NCBI GenBank assembly: GCA_948567375.1
Contig: OX419762.1
Location: forward strand, 47,349,034-47,413,033
DNA from: Lunularia cruciata
Taxonomy: Eukaryota; Streptophyta; Marchantiopsida; Lunulariales; Lunulariaceae
Length of the DNA stretch: 64,000 nucleotides
Direction: 5' to 3'
Positions 46,111-57,179 of this stretch are shown here, one piece after another (position 1 is the stretch's first letter; every line of letters begins with the position of its first letter). The position numbers were made by a program, and so were the translations under genes. Under the pieces are notes generated by a model. The model searched no databases. It was not told the DNA's origin and saw nothing but the letters and a program-made list of their open reading frames with translations.

Positions 46111-48560
46111 TGGAGTACTCCCCCTCAACTTCATCTTCTTTGCCTTTGCCATTGGGTTCAAAGTCTCTCCTCATTCAAATTGGACTTCAAGGCGCTTCAT
46201 GATGGTGACCGGAGTACTGGTGGTCTTAACCCAAGGTTCTTTGGGTTTACCCACCTTAGCTTGGATCAGATCCTTTACTTTGGATCTGATGTCTACCAAA
46301 AAAACTGGAGGCTTTGTCTTTGTATCCTCCTCCAAACTCATCTCCCAAGTTCTTTGTACTGCCTCTTGGATTTCTTTCTGCAAATCCTTGGCTTTGGCTT
46401 TGCCTAGAATTTTCTCCTCCTTTGCAGAAAGAATAGCTTTTGGATGCAACCTCTTTGCCTTTTATGAAGACAAAGAAGTAGTACTTGCTTCATTGGGATC
46501 ATGCTTATTTTTATCAGAGTGTGTCTAAAATTTCAAATTTCAAGGTCTGGCTATTCTACTTTCAAAGCCAGACTTCCTTCTTGAGGTCTCTCCTCCTCAA
46601 GTGTTATACAATTTACATTTGTATCCCCTTTCGACTAAAGCGCATCATGCTCAACTGAGGTATGGACATACTTCACCGGTGGCTTCAAGTTAGGTGGTTG
46701 CAAGCACTGATTTCCAGTGTGGCCCAAGCCTTTAAAATTTCCACATAGTAGAACATACCCAACCTAACGCCTTGGCTTAGGGCAGTTTGGAGACCAATGG
46801 CCCATAGAACTACAATTGTAACATGCACCCAATGCAACATTCTGAGGCCTATTTTGGCCGCCCATTGGTGATCTTTGTTGGCGAGCATTGTTGTTATACT
46901 CCCTTGGTCCATACCTTGGACTTGGATACAATGTGCTTGCCTAAGGCTATACCTCTTAGGTTTGGTACACTGCCTCCTTTTCCTTGCCTTGGTCCTATCC
47001 TAGAACCCAATCAATTTGCTGCATTGGAAATGCATTACAGGTGAGACACTTTGTGTTTACATGGCTGGATTTGCCACATGCAATGCACCATATATTTGCT
47101 TGGCCAAATGAAGGAGGCTTTCTTTGGTCTTTTGCCCCAATCATTTGGATCTTAAAATCCACAAACTCTTTTATAAGAGTCTCCAGCTTATTGTCAGTCT
47201 TATTTACACTCTTTGTTGGGGATGTCAATGGTTTCTTTCCTCTGTGCCTTCAGATTCTTCTTGGCTTTGAGTCTTCTTTGGATTCCAAAGAAGAACTACA
47301 AGATACGGAGGATTCTTCCAAAGAAAGGGATGTATTGCAAGAAGCTCTTTTTCTAGGCTTCTTGCCTTTCTTCTCTTGATCTCTTTGGTTTCCGGAAGAA
47401 TGAGAGTGGACCGCCTCGTATCGGGCAACATGTCTGAGGACTTTGTCCAAGGAAGTTACATTCTTCTCCCTAGCAAAGATGCAAATCTTTGGGGATAGTC
47501 GGCCAAGCAACCTGATGATGGCTTGGGCATGGGAGTAACCCACCACATTGAATTGCTTTGGAACTTAATTCAATAAGGCCATGAGCCGCTCAGAGTAGTC
47601 TCTCAAGTTCTCCTTCTTCCCTCTATCCAAATCATTGAGTGCTGCAAAGACACTTGTATCAAAATCAACTTCCCAAAATTGCTCCAAGAAATTGCTTCTC
47701 AAATTTGCCCAGTCTGTTGGTCTTAATTTTGGGTGACATGTGTATACTAACTCCAAGCTTTCTTTTGGAAAGACTTGGGAAATTTTGCAGTTGGTCAGCA
47801 AAGTCATGCTCCTTATTGGCAAAGGAGATGACTTTGAATACTTCAATGAATTCATCAAGGTCTTTGTCTTGTTCTGTCCCCTTGTACTTTTGATAGGTGT
47901 GTTGGGTAACAATAGCAAAGTCACTCTAGAACTCTGAACTCTATAACAACAAGCTGCAATAATGTGGGGCTTGATGGACTTGAGGTACTAGCTGGTGTTT
48001 GTATGTCAAATTCCACCCAAGGGTTCACCAAGTTCAAGGTGGGGTCTCCATTGACACATGGATCTTTTGTTGGTACATTGATTTTTACTCGAGTCAAAGA
48101 CATAGGCTCAATTTCTTTAGTTTGCTCTTTCAAATCCTATCAAACAAGTCAAGGAATTATATGGAGAAGATATTGGCACTCTTCTTATGTCAAGATTTAT
48201 GCTATCTTTTCACGAATGAATTATCTTAGGAAACCGGCTCCCTTGACAACTCTTGTGGGAGTCGGTATATTGGGTCATAGCAAATATGTTTGTTCATCTT
48301 TCTTCTTCATGAGATTCAAAGATGCAAAGTAAGCTCACCATCTGGTCTCTTGTTCCCTTTGCTTGAGGTCTTTCAAGGCTTCTTGAACTTCATGAAGAAG
48401 TTGCAAGTCCAATGCCTCCTCCTCAGCTTTGTCAAACATGATATGGCTCTTTTAGCATTCTTCTTCTTCATGGTGCAAAGTTCACTTAAAAACTCTCTCT
48501 TCTCATTGTTCTCTCAATGTAGACATTCATATTGGTTGGACATCCAATTTTGGAATTGAT
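46111..48560 (-). pseudogene. gag of element 2
   Basis: On the minus strand the capsid part lies at about 47250-47950 (FDTSVFAALNDLDRGKKENL, RLMALLN, DKVLRHVARYEAVHSHS). Knuckles follow: CIACGKSSHVNTKC (intact, within 46995-47110), a second CYNC-type (about 46790-46830), and a third whose second Cys is Phe (about 46710-46750). Lys-rich KAILSAKEEKILGKAKAK is at 46380-46449. Stops and a few frame changes are scattered. Confidence 0.8.
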
Positions 48561-48588
48561 TTTGTATTTTTCCATTCCAAGATTTGTA

Positions 48589-48606
48589 TCCTTGGCATTG
48601 GTGCCA
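48589..48606 (-). promoter_or_regulatory. primer-binding site of element 2
   Basis: The minus strand reads TGGCACCAATGCCAAGGA, seven bases after the LTR end. It is the tRNA-Asp-type site with mostly G-to-A/C-to-T changes. Confidence 0.75.
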
Positions 48607-48613
48607 AAAATCA

Positions 48614-49639
48614 TGTGACAACCCAATAAGTATTGCTTTTGCAATAATCAAGTAAGTAAAGTTTGTTTCCATGAAGATACAAGTCAGAAATGGTCAAATA
48701 TAAAGTAAAACAATCACAATGTAATTCTTCTTGGTTGCATCTACAATCTCTTAGGTAGAAACCACACCCAGAAGAGAGTAACAAGCACTAATCATAGTCT
48801 TGTCATGAATTAACATTCCATAATCACAACTCCATCAAATTTTTCCAAACAATCTTGATTGCGATGATTTAGATTTGCTTGAAAAAGGCTACTTCACTAC
48901 AACAAGACCTCTTCTTAGAATTGAGTTCTACCCCTCCACTAAAGGCACAACTTCCTCCATCAAATTTTTTTGCATCAATCCCACACTACGCTCACAATTG
49001 TTGAATAATGCCAACACTATAATTCCTCTTAGATCTATCAAGGAATTGCTTGATTACATTTCACTTAGGATCAAACACACAAAATGAAGATCAATGCTAC
49101 AGAATCCAATATCCAACAAGCTCACTCACTTGCATTTTGAAATTTCCCAAACACTCACAAACACACACATATGATTGATACTCGGAATTAAGCTAAAATG
49201 ACAAGCACTAAGTTACAACACTTCACTTTATCAACTTTGAAAATATAAATCCTGAACAACAGAACACTACAAATGCTTCCTTTGAATAGGCTAAGCACTT
49301 TGATAGTTATCTAACAAATATATTGTTTACTAACAACTTTACTAACTTGTAGATCCAAAACTACAATGCATTTCTTCATATCTGCCTCTTCAAATCTCAA
49401 AATTATTTCTACCTCAACAATTTCCCCTTCTTTGGGTCTATCTAATACTACTACATCCTCTACTAATTCTTTCACTTCTTCACCAACCCACATCCTTTGA
49501 CTCAGACTTGAGGCCAACTTTGGGTCTATGCCAAACACAAAATTCTTCTTGTTTCTTCCCCATTTAGCCCTCCTTTGGCTTTAACAATGCACTTGTTCTT
49601 TAAATGCACTAATTATAAATGAAGAATGTGTGTACCATA
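48614..49639 (-). repeat. 5' LTR of element 2 (short type, 1026 bp)
   Basis: The minus strand begins TATGGTACACACATTCTTCA at 49639 and ends GGGTTGTCACA at 48614. The start resembles short LTRs S1/S2 (pattern GACCCAAAG...), followed by an ORF-tail scrap (49311-49538, containing VKELVEDVVVLDRPKEGE) and U5. It lacks the globular and coiled-coil region held by the 3' LTR of the same element. Confidence 0.7.
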
Positions 49640-50020
49640 TGTGGTACCCATATTCTTTTTTTGAAATGGAGAAGAAGAAGTGTATAGAGAAGTCGGATTG
49701 TGCTTGTATGGCCAAAGAAGGCAAAGAAAAGAGTCTTTGGGATGAAAACAGAGGTAACGTGGCTTCGGGTCATAAGGCAAAGTACTCGGACTTGCACTGT
49801 CAGCATACAACCCGAAGTAAGAAGTCTTTGTATCAGGGGGTGCTCAACCCGAGGTGAAAACAATGTAACAACTTTTCTTTGGGGCGAGAAATTCAAGAAG
49901 GGACCGTTCATAAACCGGTGGTCATACACGTGAAGTACACTTGATTGTGACAGGCGCATGCAAGAGGTGTGATTTCTTGGTAGAAACTTGAATTAAAGAG
50001 AGACAAAGAAGGCGCGACTC

Positions 50021-50027
50021 TATAAAA
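50021..50027 (+). promoter_or_regulatory. LTR TATA box (S5)
   Basis: TATAAAA in GCGCGACTCTATAAAAATTG, again 27 bases before the first base of ATG 50048. Confidence 0.55.
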
Positions 50028-50047
50028 ATTGGGCTAACAACAAAGCA

Positions 50048-52617
50048 ATGTCGAGCAATTTTCCTTCACCGTTGAGGAGTCGTCTTTAAGGAGATCATGG
50101 GAAGGGAAGTAGAGTTGAAGACGCGCTAGTGTGTAGAGGAGAATTTGAGAGAGTTAACCCGAGAGACAATGAGGAAGCAAGAAAGATAGGAGGAAAGAAG
50201 AACTCCAAATTTGCAATGAGAAATCATGCAATTTGGAGGTTAGATGTGATCGCAAGAATTGAAGTTTTGAGCCAACTTTGGATCATATTCTTGGCGTGGA
50301 ATTGGAACGTGAGTTTTCCAAGATTCATGACCAAGATAATTGAGAGTAAATGTCTCGATGGCCCCAAGGAAGAGGGGAAGAGAGGAAATCTGGCTTGTTG
50401 GACAGAGTTGGATTTGAGATTAGTACTCGGAAGAGAGGCAGGCGCAGAGCAGGGTGCCACGTTCTTGGGGAAGGGAGAGGTAGCCAAAGAAACCCAAGAA
50501 GTGAGGGATGTCTTCTCCTCAAAGAGGACGAAGAATGGGTACAAAGTAGAGAGTTACAAAGATCAAGAGAGGGATCGTGAGTGCTCTCATGGAAATCCTA
50601 AAGCCGGAGAGAACGACTTATGTGATGAAACACCAAGCGGTGTTCTTCTATAAGATGTTTGCAGGAGAATCCATCAACTGGGCGAGGTGCTTCCATGGGA
50701 GAACAAGGCAAATGGTGTGGAATTTGCGGGATAAGTCACCTCCACACTACATTGTGCCATTTGCAGCACATTTCTACCTTAGGTTGAATTTGCTCAATGT
50801 GGAAGAGTGCAACAGAATGGTGTCTCACTTTCATCCCAATTTGAGAAAGGAAGTCGATGCGGAGAAGCAACAATATATCCTTTAGATCCAAAGCAATGAT
50901 GAGTACTACGCGTAGACGGGGAAGAGTGCGCAAGTAGAAGTTAGTACTCCGAAGTCAAAGAAGTGGAGTCGACAAGGAGAAGGCAAAGACGTAGAGAAGA
51001 CGAGACCTCGGAAGACCAGGAGAGGAAACTCGAGGAAAGGTATGGTGGTGATTGCATCATCGGAAGAAGACTCGAGGAGCAAAGCCGAGTGCAAGTCCGA
51101 AGACTTGGAACACAAGGAAGAACCCAAGCTTACACTACAAAGTGGAGATACGAGTAGTGATAGCAATGAAGGTGGGGAGATGACGTCGGTACTTGCAGAA
51201 GAAGAAGAAGTTTGGGTGGAGCTCGAGGAAGAGAATAATGCAAAGTTGGAGGACGAAGTGCCCCAGCCGGAAAAGAAGAAGATTACAATTCAGACGGGAG
51301 TTTGGTCAAGGTGCAAAGCAAAGTGTGAAGCAGGTCTAAGCAAGGCAAGGGAAGAGGAATGCCATTTCGAGAAGTGCAATGTCTATTCTGATACGACAAC
51401 TACAAAGAAGAAAGCGAGTATCGGGAGAAGAAGAGGTAAAGAAGGAGATCACTCCGCAGGTTGAAGTAGTTGCAAGTGATGGAGTGGAGTACCTGCGAGA
51501 AGTTGTGTGTCCTTTGTTGGCAAAGCTAGAGCACAAGAAGAGGGAGATGCAGTCGAAGTGTCTGGAGGTGAAGACTGTGTTGCAGGTATTAGCAAGACTG
51601 GAAGAAGAGAACTCAGAGTTGAAGAAGAGTATAATCCAAGGTGAGGAGGAAAGGGAAGTACTACGAGTGGATGCAGTAGTGCAGAGTCAAGTGATTGAGA
51701 ACTTGAAGAGAGAAGCAAGGTATCAAGAGGAACTTGTGAAGCAAAGTGACATAGCAAGGGAAAGACAAGTAGCTGAGTACGGGATCTTGAAGCAGCAATT
51801 TGCTGATTCAAGACTAGAAATTATCCATGTTATGGCGAGGGTAGTAGAGAAGGAGCAAGAGCTTGATAGAGTAATGGAGAGTGTAGAAGAGAAGAAGCAA
51901 CTGTGGCAATGGGAGTTGATAGTGAGATATAAGGAAGAAGAGAGATTACGAGAGTTAATTCATAATCAGGAAGAGAAGGTTGTACAGAAGGAGAAGGAGA
52001 AGGAGAAGGAAACTGTGAAAGCCGAATTCAAAGTAGAATTGGCAATGTACCGAGAAGATTGGCTTGCAGATCAAGAGAGCAAAAGGAAGATGAAATTGGA
52101 GCCATTGAAGGAGATCGTAATCAGGATGAATGTAATGCTAAGTACAGAGGCCAGTGTTCGTATTGAAGAGATGGGGCTACACGAGTTGAAGTTGTTGGTG
52201 TAGGAGACGAGGAGGAGACATGCAAAGGATATAAATTTGAACGCATTGTTGATTAGTCTTAGAACTTGTGTAGATAGGAAGATATTAGAAGTGGAAGATA
52301 ATATCACGATTAGATTAGATTTGGTAAAGTTGGAGATAGATAAACTTCAAAAAGATGTTAGAGCAAAACCCAAAGTAGATGAAGTAGGAGTGCAGATGTC
52401 TTTGGAGTTACCATTTGAGGCATCAGAGAAGAGTGGGTCAGCAGATAAGGAGTTAGATAGATTATCCACTAGTGAAATGTCAGATCAGGAAAGAGAACTG
52501 TTAGATCTGGTAGAAGATGTAGGAGTTATGAAACCCAAGGACATAATATTAGGAAGTAAAGTAACTTTGGGTTCGGGTTTGAAAGCTGAAGAAGAAGTAG
52601 ACATCAGATCGGATTAG
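50048..52617 (+). pseudogene. LTR-encoded protein in S5
   Basis: It begins MSSNFPSPLRSRL, then an early stop (TAA near 50084). The globular region follows (50129-50885, with a frame change near 50565), then acidic (51042-51200), basic (51290-51340), coiled coil (51379-52203; TAG stop at 52201) and tail (52237-52617, ending EEEVDIRSD). Few lesions for 2.6 kb. It is of the 22871 type. Confidence 0.75.
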
Positions 52618-53418
52618 TAACCAATTTGAGATTTGAATAGGCATATATGAAGAGGTGCATTGTCATTTTGGATCTGCAGGTTTGTAGAGTCATAAGGAAG
52701 AGGTACATTAGGAAGATAACTATCGATTGCTTCACTACTTAAGAGTAGCATTTGCAGTCTTATGTTGTTTAGTGCTCATTATTTTTGAGAATAGATAAAG
52801 CAAAGTGTTGTGAAGGAGTGCTCATCGCTTGAGCTTGATTCCAAGTATCAGCTTTGCAATTGTGTTTGTGAGTGTGTGGAGAAATTCAAAGTGCAAGTCA
52901 GTGTGCTTGTTGGATGTTGGATTCCACAGCCTTGATCTTCATTCTGTGTGTTTGATCCTGAGTGAAGTGCAATCAAAGCAATGCCTTGACAGATCTGAGA
53001 GGAATTGTAGTGTTGGTAGTATTCTACATTTGTGAGTGCAATGCGAGGTTGATGTGAAACAATTTTGATCAAGGAAGTTGTGCCTTTAGTGGAGGGGTGG
53101 AACACAATTCTGAGGCAAAGTTGTTTTGCAGTGAAGTGCCATTTTTGGGAGAGCCTGAATCATCACAATCAAGATTAGTTGGAAAGAGTTGAAGGAGTTG
53201 TGATTAAGCAGGGTGAATTCATGACAAGACTGCAAATCAGTGCTTGTTACTCTCTTTTGGGTGTGGTTTCTACCTGAGAGACTAAAGAAGAACTCAAGAA
53301 GAACTACATGTTACTATTTGACTTTGTATTTGACCAATTTTGACTCGTATCTCTGCATGAATGAACTTTACTTACCCAATTACCGCAAAAGTGATATTTG
53401 CCAGGTTGTCACACCATA

Positions 53419-54633
53419 GTTTCCTCACCCTCACTCTTTAGAGGATCAAACCCTTGCTTGTGCTTGACATTCTAACTCCTTGAAGACAACTTTTGGGAGG
53501 CATAGGATATTGTCATGATATTCCAAAACTTCCTCAACAAAGTCTTAATCATATAGCATTTTGCTGCATGGTCATTCTTTAGTCAATCTTCAATTGACAC
53601 TCATAGATGCATGTTGGTTTTATGTCACTCTCAACTTTCATCTTTATCTCAAAGTAGCATTTGCCTTCAACGTACTGTGAGCCGGCTTGTCTCTCACTCA
53701 GGATGAAGCTCTGATGGCTATTATGGTAGCGCACCATGGACTAAGAAGGCAAAGAACCCCAAATCCATCATACTCTTCCAAGGCTAACACTCCAAGACTC
53801 AAGACATTGCTCACTAGAGAACTCAATGAGAGAGAGATAGGTGCAAATGAAAGGATGATGAGTACCTCCTCATCCCTTGTTTATAAAATTGTGAGATAGT
53901 TCCGTACTAAAGTTACTATTTACCAATGTAACTCAAGTTACTAGGCTAAAAGTTAAGTAAAGTGAAAAAATATAAAGGAATATCCATCTTCATGGGCATA
54001 TTATACTAAGCATGTGATCTTATCTTGACCCAACAACTAAGTCAAGGATTCCTTCACATAGGCTATCCTTAGACTGGAGAAGAATCCAAAACAAAAAGGC
54101 TTGCGGGGCCAAGAATTTTCAACTCTTTCCGCAAAGCCAAACACCTAGGAATAATACCAAGTCAACACACTAGAATCCAAAATAATGGTGCTCATCTTTT
54201 CCACTTCCTCTAAAGTAAGGTCCCCTCTATCTTAGCTATGACTAAATTTAGCCAATCATGACTAATGTAGAACCATGCTTTATCTATATAAATAATATCT
54301 CTCAAGTACTTGTTATACTAAGCTAAATATCACAATACCACACACATGCACAAAATGGGTGTTACAATACCTTCTTGATCTGCTAGGCCCGAGGATAATT
54401 TGTTACAATTTCTTTGGATTGGGTTGATCATCTTGATGCAAGGTGACCTAACATTGGGTCTGCCACCTTGTAGATCCAATCTTAGTCCTCCTTCCTCTAA
54501 CACAAAGTAGACTTCTTTGGGTCTACTCCAAACACACTCTTCTTCTCTTTTCTTCTTCATTAGGCTTTAATTTGGCTTTAACAATACACTTCTTCTTTAA
54601 AACTTGTCAAAACCAAAAAATGTAGGTACCACT
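53419..54633 (-). repeat. LTR 5' end, probably distal part of element 1's 5' LTR, with D3
   Basis: The minus strand starts at 54633 (AGTGGTACCTACATTTTTTG, first T changed to A). It continues through U3 and the leader of the coding region (a GTTAGAATG...AGCAAGGGT-like stretch), then stops at 53419 against the TSD of S5 and element 2. In subfamily-two coordinates it stops near 41690, while 32214 resumes near 41893, so about 200 bp are missing between the two parts. Confidence 0.6.
53676..54366 (-). mobile_element. family D LTR-like element, copy 3 (D3)
   Basis: A 691-bp inverted copy (TGTGAGCCGG at 53676, GGGTGTTACA ending 54366). Flanks GTAC and ATAC are a 4-bp duplication with one mismatch. 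It is more diverged than D1, D2 and D4. Confidence 0.8.
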
Positions 54634-55033
54634 AGTACTCTAAAAACTCTCCTTCAATTTTCTATTGAATGATGTTCTCCATGGTTTGTGAGCAAGAACC
54701 TTATGTGATATCTTACACAAGGATAGGCGAGTGTAGTCTTGAAGTTGGTAGATTAGTCAAGTCTATGAGGAAGATATTCTCTTGCAAGTTCAATACTTGT
54801 AGGGGTAACTCATCTTACAAAACTATTTTCTCTCAAGGGACTGAAACTCTTCTTGAGCTTTTCTCTCAATGATCAGACTTCTCTTGGTAGCACATCTCTG
54901 ATTTCTCTTCACTGCTCTCAACTCATGAGGTGTTTGAATGGCTCCTAGGTCCTTGGATGACATTCATTGCCTCACATGACTTCACTTATGGGCACTCCAA
55001 GGAGTGTATCCCTAGCAATGGTGCCAAAAAGTA
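54634..55033 (-). pseudogene. 5' leader of element J
   Basis: On the minus strand the PBS (55009-55026) is followed by about 375 bases of leader with no convincing coding motif. It is cut at 54634 by the LTR piece 53419-54633. The rest of element J is not in the window. Confidence 0.55.
55009..55026 (-). promoter_or_regulatory. primer-binding site of element J
   Basis: The minus strand reads TGGCACCATTGCTAGGGA after the LTR end at 55034. Against the tRNA-Asp-type TGGCGCCGTTGCCGGGGA, the four differences are all transitions of the C-to-T/G-to-A type. It shows J was also an Athila/Tat-type element. Confidence 0.7.
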
Positions 55034-55683
55034 TGTGGTAGCTCAACATCAATGTACTTATAGCATATTCATTAAGTACAATTTGTCCTCACAAGGATAC
55101 TATTTAGAAATGCCTAAAAGTAAAGTGAAACACACACTTGTCACCAAATCTCAGTTTGTTTATGGTCTCTTGTTTAACTTCTTGGGAAAAACCACTCCCA
55201 GAAGATGGTAGCGTTGCCCTCTATAGTACACTATAGCAAAAAGAGACCACAAAGTAATTAGTTTCATTCTCAACTCTAGCTAGGATTGCTCTTGAAAGTG
55301 ATGGTTGATCCAACTCCAATTGCCATTCCATTCCAAAGATGCAATGCCTTCAATCATGTTCTACCTTTCCCAAAAGGCACAACTTGCAGGACTGAACTTC
55401 TGGCTATTGCTTGTCCAAATTTTTTGATTTTGTGGTACCTACGTGGTGAGCTTGGCAATCCATTCTTTGCACAAGTTCACTTCTTCAAATCATTTATTGC
55501 ACACCTTGATCAAGGGCAAGTTTCTACTTGGAGCTAAGCATTGAAGACCTGTTCTGAAATTCCTCACCTCTACTCTTGCTTAAACATTGAAACATCATGC
55601 GAAATGTAGGACAGAAAACTTGCAAGTAAGTAAGAGCACTCTTTACTTGTAATCAAAGCTTGCATTACAAAGAACAAACAACA
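55034..55683 (-). repeat. LTR of element J (about 650 bp)
   Basis: The minus strand runs TGTTGTTTGTTC... to ...GTTGAGCTACCACA, with TG/CA ends and a PBS adjoining. It interrupts the integrase of K within CDVCKRIGR. It has no resemblance to the giant LTRs and no coding content that I can see. Its other LTR is not in the window, so no duplication can be tested. Confidence 0.65.
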
Positions 55684-56609
55684 AGTCTTCCAATTCTCTT
55701 ACACACATCACACCTCCTGATGTAGTCATGTGTATCATTGTATATTGTTGGCCACCTATATCCAATTAGCAATATCTTCTTCATAGTGTTCTTCAACGCA
55801 AAGTGCCCTTGTCCAGCTTCCAAGTGAAGTGCCTATATTTCTCGTCCAAATTTTGAGGCTTCAAGATAACGCAAAAGTACTTCCTCCAACACTAACTTGA
55901 ACAGAAAATTCCCCTTGATATGATATGATCCCATCTTGTGTAGGAATACTATTGCTTTAGGTCCATTCCCAAAGGGGATTGCAAGTTGCAGAGGTATTGG
56001 TACTCGTCCAAGTACTTTGTTACTTGGTCTATTGTGATATAAAATAGCTCCTTGTCAAGCAAAGCATCTCCTACACCTTCAATCTGGTCTTGAGTTTTGA
56101 GCCTATATGGAGAATTAGTGTTACCATGTTGCTCCTTTTTGGACTTACACAATATAAGTGAATTCTTGCAAGAGGAGTATCCATCTCATAATGTGCCTAG
56201 AAAGATCTGCCTTCTTCACTAGTTGTTGTATGGCAAAATGATATCTATGAAACACAAAATCTTAACATAGTGAATAGTGACAAATTTTTTTACATGCATG
56301 CATGCATCATTCCAAGTGCCTCTCTTTTGGTAGTGGTGTACTTATTCTCAACGTTTGGTAGTTGTCTACTCACAAAATAAATTAGACAATCTTTCTTACT
56401 ATTGTCCTTCTGACTAAGAACTACTCCTATTGCTGCTAAAGATGTATCTACATACACATGAAACAAGCTATCCCAATCAAGAGCTCATATCACAAGTGCT
56501 TCTACCAACTTGGTCTTTATTACTACAAAGGCTTGCTCCTTCTATGTTGACCACATAATTTTTTGACTTCTTTAGTGATTGGTTGAGCAATTTTGCCAAA
56601 TTTGCATAC
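55684..56609 (-). pseudogene. RNase H and integrase start of element K
   Basis: Minus strand: RT/RNase H scraps (AKLLNQSLKKSKNYV near 56560), QDQIEGVGDALLDKELFYI (55949-56152), then the integrase zinc domain GHFALKNTMKKILLIGY, RWPTIYNDTHDYIRRCDVC, with His and Cys retained. It is cut at 55684 by the LTR of J and at 56609 by solo LTR S6. It is collinear with 20590-21460 of element A. Confidence 0.75.
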
Positions 56610-57179
56610 TATGGTACCCACATTTTCTGTTTTTGGCACTTTTTAGGATAATAAGCGTATTTTGAAGTAGAAAAGAAGGCTTGATGAAGAAAATTGGTGG
56701 ATTTGGATCTGCAATAAGAAATCTGATCAGATCCAAGGAAGTGGACTTTATATTGGAGGAGAGGAAGACTTGGATTGGACTTGGGAGGATGGAAGGCCCA
56801 AAGTGAGGATACTTTGCATCAAAGTGAAGACACCTAATCCATAGATCTTCAACTACAATCTTGGCTTGGGCCATACCAACCAAGAAAGTACATTGGTCAG
56901 CTACTTTATGTGAGGCTATACAAGAAAGTGATAGGAGTAAACATGCATTAGGCATGATTTTTGACTGAAGTTTTGATTGAAGAATGATTGCAATTCAAAC
57001 AAGTATAAAATCAAGACTTGGTTGAGGGAATTTCACAATGTTGAATTAAGTTCATTTTGTAAATTTGTGTAGTCCATTGGATTAGAGTGGAGTTGTAAGC
57101 TAAGTTTTTGGGTTGTTGTGCATAAAGCCAAGAGAGGAGAGAGTCACAATGCCAAGCCAAGGGAGAATGTCAGGTTTCT

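Larger units (their letters stand above)
32215..49639 (-). mobile_element. element 2: Athila/Tat-like retrotransposon, recombinant
   Basis: On the minus strand: 5' LTR (49639-48614), PBS, gag, protease, RT split by S4, RNase H, integrase, purine tract, 3' LTR (38755-32215, split by S3). The relatives of all domains are in element A. The 5' LTR is a 1.0-kb short-type LTR while the 3' LTR is a long type, and the flanks differ (TGGGT at 32210-32214 and GTTTC at 53419-53423 beyond S5). It therefore cannot be a simple single insertion. Confidence 0.8.
49640..53413 (+). mobile_element. long solo LTR (S5), 3774 bp
   Basis: It runs from TGTGGTACCCATATTCTTTT to GCCAGGTTGTCACA, with a perfect CCATA duplication (49635-49639 and 53414-53418). 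It is of the element A subfamily, almost the same length as the 3' LTR of A. It landed exactly at the outer edge of the 5' LTR of element 2, whose last five bases (revcomp TATGG) form the duplication. Confidence 0.93.
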
